Source: Ilyonectria destructans (lineage: Eukaryota > Ascomycota > Sordariomycetes > Hypocreales > Nectriaceae). From it: DNA of 64,000 nucleotides. The stretch is taken from the NCBI GenBank assembly GCA_020740775.1, contig JAHEWK010000006.1, positions 1,984,001 through 2,048,000 on the forward strand, written 5' to 3'. Positions 56,501 to 64,000 of this stretch are shown here, piece by piece. Below the pieces are notes generated by a model, which made no database searches, was not told the origin of the DNA, and saw only the letters and a program-made list of their open reading frames with translations. Each line of letters starts with the position of its first letter. The first letter of the stretch is position 1. The position numbers were made by a program, and so were the translations under genes.

Positions 56501-59500
56501 CACGGCCGCCCCAGCTCGACAAAGAGTGACGAAACCAACAAAAAAAAACCTGCCCACCCTCCTCGGGATAGCAACCACAAACGGTGCAACCAACGTACAC
56601 GGGCTGCCGCACGGGAACCCCTTCTGAGGAAGCCCTTTTCCCACTCACCCCCCATGGACGATGCGATGCTACCGCGATGCAATGTCATGCCCACCCCCCA
56701 TGTCCCCGTTCCCGGCAGCAGCGCCAACCAGGGAGCAACGTAATCGATAGCCTTGAGCTTGTTGACGTCTTGGGAAGTGATGGCGGCGGCATGCGGAGAC
56801 GGGTGCATGCGAGATGCACGAGAAGAGGCAACAAGGCAATGAGACACGGCGAAGCACGCAGCGCAACTGGATCGAAGAGTAGAGAGGCGAGCCGAGAGAC
56901 CCGGGGTCTGACATTAGGCGCAGCCCTAGCATCTGAGTTACGACAGGACGGCCGTGCTGGGCTGACTTGGCGACTAAGTTGCGTAGTACAGACTACAGAC
57001 GGAGATACCTTACCCATTCATTGACGCCGGTCCGCCAGCACCGCCCATACTTGCAGGTTGCGTCTCTTCGGGTTCGGTAGCTGTGCGCGGCCTGCTCGTA
57101 GCTAGCTCTCACCAAGGTGAAGCGCAGCTCAAGTGCCGACGACCTGACAACCCAAGCCTCCACAGGGGGGGGGAGGGGGCGCAGAACTTAGCACGGCCAG
57201 CTCTGGATACCTACTACGTATGCGGCTTTTAGGAAATGCACCCCGCCGTCGACGCCGTCCCTCCAATTGCGAATAGCACGGAGAGGGAAAAACGAATAAG
57301 CCCAGTCCCGCGATGCTGGTCCGGATCGACAGCCGGTCGGCCGTTGGGGTTCGTTGGGGCCGACGCGAACGCATCGTTCTTGAAGGCCGGGCTAGCACGG
57401 CGCTGGGCGCGGGCCTAGCGGGCTAGGGAGCGCAGGCCCCCAGTGAAGCGGGCAGTGGGGGGCGGGTTTGTAGGTACCCTCCCTGGGGAGGCCGAACAGA
57501 CGGCGGGTGAAGGTGCCGGGGCGGCGCTAGGAGGACTTGGTATGCTTGTATGCTTGGTATGGTTGGCCAGATGAGGTCTTCGCTCTAGCTCTGAGGTCAC
57601 CGGCCTAGGTACGGGATGCCTTGAACTAGCTACCTGTCCGGTGCTGTGGCGGTTCGTCATTCGGATACCGGAGGACGCTGTACGCGGAGCTGGAATTTGG
57701 TGATTGTCGTAAGGGAAATGAATCCTCAAAGAAAAGAAGAAAAAAAAAAGATCCCAAGGGTTGCGACGTAGTATTCACATCCCTTGCTCACACCGATGAT
57801 CTCCAGGGGGAAAACGAAATGAAACCCATGAACCGAGCAGACCATCCCACTGATCCCAGAGCTTGGGGCAGAGAAGCCACGCCAAAGCGGAAGGTCGTAC
57901 AAGGAGCCAAAAAAGCCAGACCAGGGGACCGAACTTGCACCGCGCACGCAAGCAACGCCCAGCGCCAGGCGTTGTCTTAGCTGCCACGGCGGCGCGCCCC
58001 AGGCTAGCGAGCGAAACGGGGAACGGCCCCGGGTGCTGGGGTTGGGGGCGAGGAGGTATCCTGGAAGCCATCCCGGGAGCTTCATGGGGCTCTCGGACAT
58101 GCCCCTATCGTGGGTTGGGGACGGAGACGGCTCCCCTTCCAACGGCTCGGGGCCTGCATGAGGGACCAGCGGCCGGAGCCAGCATCGACATGACAGACTT
58201 GCTTCCCACATGCCGAATGCGGATGTTGGAAACCCATTAACTGGCTTATGTCTCGTGTATGTCTGCCATCAGGGGCATCACGTTCGATAAGACAGCCTCC
58301 CCCACGCTCCATCTCTCAACGTCGACCAACCCATCCAGCACGACCACGTCCAAAACATCCCACGCACGATTCCATTCCACTGCCGCGCCGACCTCTGCGG
58401 ACCCAGAACACCACAACCCGCCCCCGGCCATGATGGCATCGGGGCTAACTATCCTGTACTCGCGCCCTGTCCCGCCCCCGTGGGACCTTTCTCCAGCCCG
58501 CCGTTTGTTCGCTTGTTCGCTTGTTGCCCACCACCCACCCTCATCGCCCGGTTCGCTATGCCCGGTCGCGACATCGGTTGGCAGCCGGACCACGAACTTG
58601 ACGTCGGCAGGGTAAGAAAGACGGGTGCAACCCCCGGTATGGCAGATGGAGGTTGCGTGGGTTTGGTTTGAGCGTAGGCGAGGGCGAGGGCCGAGTTGCT
58701 CCCTCAAGTACCGGTTACTCGGCGTATGCTGCCGGCCTTCAAGCTTGGGATACACACACTTTCCCTGGATGACGACGTGGACTCATGCTTTGCGCTGGCG
58801 CGAGCAACGGCGGACCACCGAACTTACAGACGTGGGCACGTAGAAACCGGAGACGCAGCGACCCGGCGCCTCAAGACAAAGCAGCCCGTTTCACCACCGA
58901 GCTCTGAACGCACAACCCCAATCTCCAGCGTCCTATCGCACCTAGTCTGTTTCACCAACTCAGCCCGGGTCAACAACAAGCTTTGGCCTTTGAAGCCCCC
59001 CGGTTGATCATTGACCCATTCAACATCCGATGCAGGAGTTCCTGCCAGTTCACCCGGAGTATGGCCGCTCTGTTGTCTGCCGTGTAATTATCGCCTCGAG
59101 CGTCCATGTGTAATGTCGTCCTAGACACGTAGATTGCATCGTCGTATAACTTTAAAAAGTATCACCAACCGTGATGGAGAGAAAGAACGCAATGGCTAAT
59201 TTCTCTCGGCTGGAAATATTAGCGGGTGGCAAACCTCTCCCCCTGATATCCCTCAAGACCAATGAACTGTGTCTTGGTTTGGTCCGAGTTGATTAAGAAT
59301 TAGCCGTGCCAGGTTGAAAGACGAGGACTCCTCCATGAACAAAGGGTTTATTCACACGAGACACGTTGGAAACAAATCATAAACTGCGAGTTAAAAGATT
59401 GCATGGTAGATCATCTCTATTCAGTAGCTTATAGATGAAAACCCCCAACTGGCAAACATCCCGCCGTCCTTCGTGCCGTATCCCGCGGTGCTGTCCAAGA

Positions 59501-59721
59501 CGCCATTGTCCATACCCAAAATATCCTCACCGCTGGTTGTTCAAAATATAAAAGGAAAAAAAATCCACATCCCGGTTTCAGTCGGGTCGTCTATCCAAAA
59601 TTTGACGTGAGAAGAGTAAGAAAGAAAGCAGTTGGGCGCTTGAGTATGTGGAGCCGAAGGGGCGGGTAAATTCATGACATCCCCAAAAATTGCTCAGATA
59701 TATATACCGCGAGGAACCGCC
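53573..59721. other. Gene-poor interval downstream of ras-2
   Basis: 6.1 kb to the OPY2 stop. It contains a GGA repeat (56041-56068), GATTCAGTT-like imperfect repeats near 55080-55165, and three TACTACGTA sites (55419, 56467, 57212). No frame shows protein-like features. Confidence 0.4.
56041..56068. repeat. (GGA)n microsatellite
   Basis: About nine GGA units in a purine-rich stretch. Confidence 0.85.
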
Positions 59722-61086
59722 TTACTCCTTGGTCGCGTGTTGGTCACCAAACGGACTGCTGTCTCGTCGATGGGAAGAGCCTCGCTCAGAACTCCGATCA
59801 GTCTCGCCAGCAGAATCTTCCATCACTGCTCCCAGCCCGGGGGTGGTGCTCGACTTCTGTGGGGTTGACCGGTCTGGAGGGTCTGAGAATGGACCTTGGT
59901 CTACTGACGGAGAGTCATCAATGATGGTGATGGCGCTAGAGTCTCGAGTCGGGTTTCCGCCGGGTGTGGTAGGTCGTGATTGGGCTGGCAGCGAGAGTGT
60001 TGTTGATGAGTCGGTATCAGACTTGGGGGCAATATCGATTTTCTTCAGTCCTACAACCTTGACAACCTGGGCACGAGCCTGCGTAGCAGTGTTGGCGCTG
60101 TTGAGGAAGGTCGAGCCAACGCTGAACGCACTGGCTCCGCTCTTGGGACGCCCTGAACCAAACCTCTGGAAATCAATCGTCGGGACTGGAGGTGTGTTCA
60201 CTTCCAAACTGCTGTTTCCAGTGGACTTAACGCTGACAACAGTAGGCTTGGCACGCATGCCGGTTTGGGCGGGAACCTGGACTTGTGCCTGCTTGCCGTA
60301 GATGGTTGACGCGACACTGGATCGGGGTGCATATGAGGTGCGGGCGTAAGAGGTTCGGTCAGAGTAGCCAGACAGGCCTGAGTAAGTTGAGTCTCGCAGG
60401 TCACCCGGGACGAAAAAGTGCTGCTCGTCGTTTCCTAGGGGACTTCGACCCTCGGTGTGCTGTACGGGAATCGGCGGGACGGGAGGGACGGGAACGCTAG
60501 GGGAGTTCGGGGTCCGGTTTGTGACGCCAGGGATGTAGGCAATCTGGATGATGTTGGATGCTCTGGTAAGAACAGTAGAAGCGATAGAGTGGACGGTGTG
60601 TGTGGATGGTGGGCGAGTCCTCCTTGAAGCGGCATCCTTCTCGGAGCCTTGCACGGCGTCCATATCTTGGACGTAGATAGACGTAGGGATCTGAGATCTC
60701 TTCGGCTTGATACAGAACCTCCAGACCAGATAGGTGGCGACGGCGATGACGACAAGGCCACCAAGAACGCCGCCGACGATGCCGCCGACACTGGGACCAC
60801 TGCTACCTGAGCTGGAGCTGGATGTATCGTCTTGCATGCATATCGACTTCGCGCATTGTGTACAGTCGAGAGGGACGGTAAACTGGCAGCTCTCGCCATC
60901 GCTACACTTTGGGCATTCGAGTTGGGTAGAATCGTCGCAGGCCACGCAGTTGGTACTCCGAGGAACCAGGTGCATCACTGTGTATGTGAGGTTAATTACT
61001 GTTGCCAACTCGGAGGGCTCGGTTCTTCATTTACCATGGCTCAACTCGTCCAAATCCCTGGCAATGAGGAATGGTGTATCCTCCAT
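59722..61086 (-). CDS. Opy2 membrane anchor of the HOG/MAPK pathway
   Basis: A 52-nt first exon (61086-61035) and exon 2 (60977-59722) flank a 56-nt intron (donor GTAAAT, acceptor CACAG), giving 435 residues. After the short start (MEDTPFLIARDLDELSH) comes the Opy2 cysteine cluster, eight cysteines at 28-64 (CVACDDSTQLECPKCSDGES, then CTQCAKSIC). A Ser/Gly stalk and one transmembrane helix follow (about 82-104, VGGIVGGVLGGLVVIAVATY), and then a cytoplasmic tail of about 325 residues, Ser/Thr/Pro-rich. In yeast, Opy2 anchors Ste50 at the plasma membrane so that Ste11 can signal in the HOG and filamentation pathways. A classical signal peptide is lacking, so the helix probably acts as the anchor. 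Exon 1 was placed by frame and splice signals. Confidence 0.87.
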
Positions 61087-64000
61087 GGCGATGACACGCA
61101 ACGGTGATCGTATCGTGGGTAGATGGTTGGCGAGTGTCGATCACTTTGGATGATCGCTCCGGACTAGTTTGGCGGTTCTAGATATTGTTGAAGGTGATAC
61201 TGGTAGTGGATGTTTGATAGATAATATAGAAAACAAAATGAGAGATCGGCTGGGTCGTCGAGTCTTTGGCGCCCGAGTAGTTTGAACGGTCGTTGCGCGC
61301 TGTGGAAGCGGATTCGGCGAGGAAGTGAGACGGGTTTGCGAGAAGAGAGGCGGAGTAACGAGTGTAATCAGAGACTGGCTCGGAGGAAGGAGGGAATAAA
61401 AAAGAGGGCTCTAAGAGAGAAAAGAACGAGACATCATCGACCAGTGCGACTAAAAGAAGCGACACGAATCAGAGGCAAAAATACCAAAGGTTTCGCTGCA
61501 AGTCGGGAGGGATTGAAGGATCGATGGTTTCGCAGATGCGCTCGTTGGGCAGAGGAAGGATGAAGGAGCGAGAGGAGAGGGTCAAGAGGGCCGAGACGTG
61601 CGAAGAGCGCCCCAGCAGCACGCCCGCGACTGGGCGAGCACTCCAGGACATGGAGCAGGTGCGACAGGGGACCCGTCGCGCTTTGCCCTCTTTAGGACTA
61701 GCGAAACAATTTAACGGGCACCAGTCTTTCGCACAGTGTGCCATGGCGCCTACGGCCCCTGATTCGCGGCCTGGGGGGACGCCACCAGTCCACTACGAGT
61801 CCACTACAACCAACAAAGCGCCCCCAAGCAACCCCGGAACCATGCCCACCACTCTGTGCGGAAGGCCCCTTGATTTCCTAAACTGGCACTGTACTATGGA
61901 TGGAACCCTGGCGTTAGATTTGTGGTGGGTGGTGAGCGGTGGATGGTGATTGAACAAGCTCTGAGCACGGTAATAACTCACGGCTCCCAAGACGGACTCA
62001 GGCGTCGCATGGTCCGCGGCCGACAGCCAGCTTCAGGTCAGGTGTATGCGTAGGTGCCAGCTCGACGAACACGAGGTTCGCTGGGCGACACGGCCCTGTC
62101 CCGTCCCAGCTCCAGCTGCCGTGACGGACAGACACCTCTCGGCCGGGATACCTCGGCGGGTAACAGATGTGCAGTGCCCTGGCATGTTGCTGTGCGAGAT
62201 GCCATGTACGTAACGCGTACATTACGGTCGTGAGGCACGAGAATGACGGGAGCCAAAGAACGCCGCCCAGGAACACAAGGAATTACGAGGCTTCGATGCA
62301 GTGTTGCCATCCATCCATGGCTCTCTGCCCGGGCGGCTTGGCCTGTCTCGCCCAACCAATCCCTTCCATCCACCCAGGACCACCCGAGGCCACAGCACCC
62401 AGCAGCGCGCAAGGATCTGGATGGATGGGTTCTCGGGCTCGGGTTTGCATACCAAACGCTGGCGGGCGTTGCAGAATGGCTTTGTCCTTCGCGTCCTCCC
62501 AGGCGATCATCTCCCATCCCTTCGACCAGGAATTGCTTCGCCGCACCCGCGCATGCCGTCGCCGTGGAAGTGAACGGCGGCGGCGGCGCGGACGGTGAAA
62601 AAGATAATGAATGTTGTTGTGACCGTTGTCGTGGCCTTGCTCCAAAAGTACGTCGTATTGCGTATTGCGTGGCTCCTTGGGCGACATTACGCTGGCCTCT
62701 CTGTGATTTGTTAATTTGCATCCACAACGAATCAGAGCCTAACGCCGTAACCTTCCCAGAAACCTTCTAGCCGTTGTGTCTGCACTCCATATGCTTGTTG
62801 GCTGCGGGAATCTCCAGGTCAGAGCAACGTTGCCAGTGCCAATGTCCCAGAGAAATCATATTGTTTGTGTGACTGTCGACAGGGAGCCAGCACGGGCTTC
62901 TGGGAGCAGCTAGAAGGGACAGCGTCGCGATCTCAGCTTTCCATCACACTCACTCTAAAACATCTGGGGCGGGGACTTGCAGATCTTTGCCATCTCTGTC
63001 ACTACGTCAAGGAGAGGATCCAGGGGCATTCTCTGTGGACTGGCGGGGCATATGGTCCCTCCCAAACAACCGCCAAAAGTCGCTCGCGCGTTACTTTACA
63101 GCAATCATTCGAGATTCAGCTTCTGAGCAGGGTCAACAATACCACATCCCAGGTGTTCACCTGCCATCTTCCTTGTAATTAATATCGAAGGCAGTTCATA
63201 GTGGGAGGGTCCAACAGGGCAACTTGGTTTGTTTTGAGGTTTCGAGCGCTGGAACCACACGCCTCGTCCGAGGTATCAGCCGAAAACATTCTTACCAACA
63301 TCAGGCGGTCGTTTGGTTTCCCAGGCGAGGTCTCTGGTCCCATAGTTGCGAACTTAGGACAGCAGAAAGCGCTGGGGATGCCTAGGTGGGGAACCACAGT
63401 AAACATGGAAGTCTCGGCGACGCACCCACGCGTCTGGGGACAAGAACAGTGCTCCCAACCACCCAGTTTGCAAACGAAAGACGGGTCCCAAATCTTGGAT
63501 GTCCAAGGAATGTTAGTGGGGGACATATCAACCGTGGGCGGCGAGGGTTTAGCCATATGCGTTCTCGGAGCTGATGTGTTACCTCGCCACCTTGGTACGG
63601 GGAATCGAATGGCTGAGTCGTGACGTGCTCCATACAGTGTTGAGAACCATTTCAGAGTGCCATCCGCCGGATATCTCAGATCCAGTGAACCGGTTCAGAT
63701 ACTTCAGCAGAACACGGTTCAAGCATGTCTCGGGATCTGAGCCGAGCGATGGGAGCCTTTTTGAGTCTGGACGGGAGAGCACGTTTGACGATGCACCATC
63801 AAGCTTAACCGCCTACCCACCGGGCAATTCCCTGTCCCTATGCGAAATGTGCAGTGCAACACTCCGGAGAATTCGCGTAGCTGGTTGCTGTTGGAAGGGG
63901 AGAGATACCGTATCCACAGCTTGAGCCTCGCATAGAGTAGCTGACCGGTGATGCCCGCAGAGAAGCAAACTCCAATGGCTTAGATGAATTAGTGAAGAGA
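61087..64000. other. OPY2 upstream region, no further gene seen
   Basis: 2.9 kb to the end of the window. The purine-rich (on +) first 450 bp are C/T-rich on the OPY2 strand, as in its leader. Overlapping frames on both strands at 62040-62770 and 63180-63620 have no motif or plausible splice structure. Confidence 0.4.

Overview
The window reads as nuclear DNA of a filamentous ascomycete (Pezizomycotina, most likely a Sordariomycete). The coding regions are GC-rich and interrupted by short GT-AG introns, about 47-109 nt. The gene families (cerato-platanin, ApsA-type cortical PH protein, ras-2-type Ras with a serine/proline insert, Opy2, SIN-type Cdc14) are fungal. Two TA-flanked transposon relics have AT-only interiors, as expected after repeat-induced point mutation (RIP). 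There is no sign of prokaryotic, organellar or viral sequence. I found no convincing tRNA, rRNA or CRISPR.

Layout. 1-12 kb: a Tc1/mariner-like relic (1072-1409), SIN component cdc14 (+), a cysteine-rich type I membrane protein (-), a cerato-platanin (-), an indoleamine 2,3-dioxygenase-family enzyme (-) with two long palindromes in its 5' region, and a serine-rich tandem-repeat protein (-). 12-23 kb: INO80 subunit IES4 (+), the RanBPM-like GID1/VID30 E3 subunit (+, six exons) and mitochondrial SAM37/metaxin (-). 26-37 kb: a 68-residue protein (+), a second, longer relic of the same transposon family with a broken transposase start, a TPMT-family methyltransferase (+), OTU2 deubiquitinase (-) and apsA (-). 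44-47 kb: a divergent pair, a six-helix membrane protein (-) and a type II haloacid dehalogenase-like hydrolase (+). 52.8-61 kb: ras-2 (+) and OPY2 (-). Sixteen protein genes are supported. Where genes are split, the exons were joined by hand using splice consensus, frame continuity and family similarity recalled from memory.

The genes are not a pathway cluster. Several act at the cell cortex or in morphogenetic signalling (Cdc14, ApsA, Ras-2, Opy2, the cysteine-rich membrane protein), two in ubiquitin metabolism (GID1, OTU2), and one each in chromatin remodelling, mitochondrial import and tryptophan catabolism. Long gene-free intervals (about 7 kb after apsA, nearly 6 kb before ras-2, about 6 kb after it) carry microsatellites, TACCTACC-type runs and a recurring TACTACGTA palindrome but no recognisable gene.

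The most unusual signals are the paired GTGGCCGGAA/TTCCGGCCAC palindromes upstream of the dioxygenase, the serine-rich repeat protein with a 21-nt array, the matched pair of decayed transposons, and the recurring TACTACGTA motif around ras-2. I did not find a clearly new multigene system.
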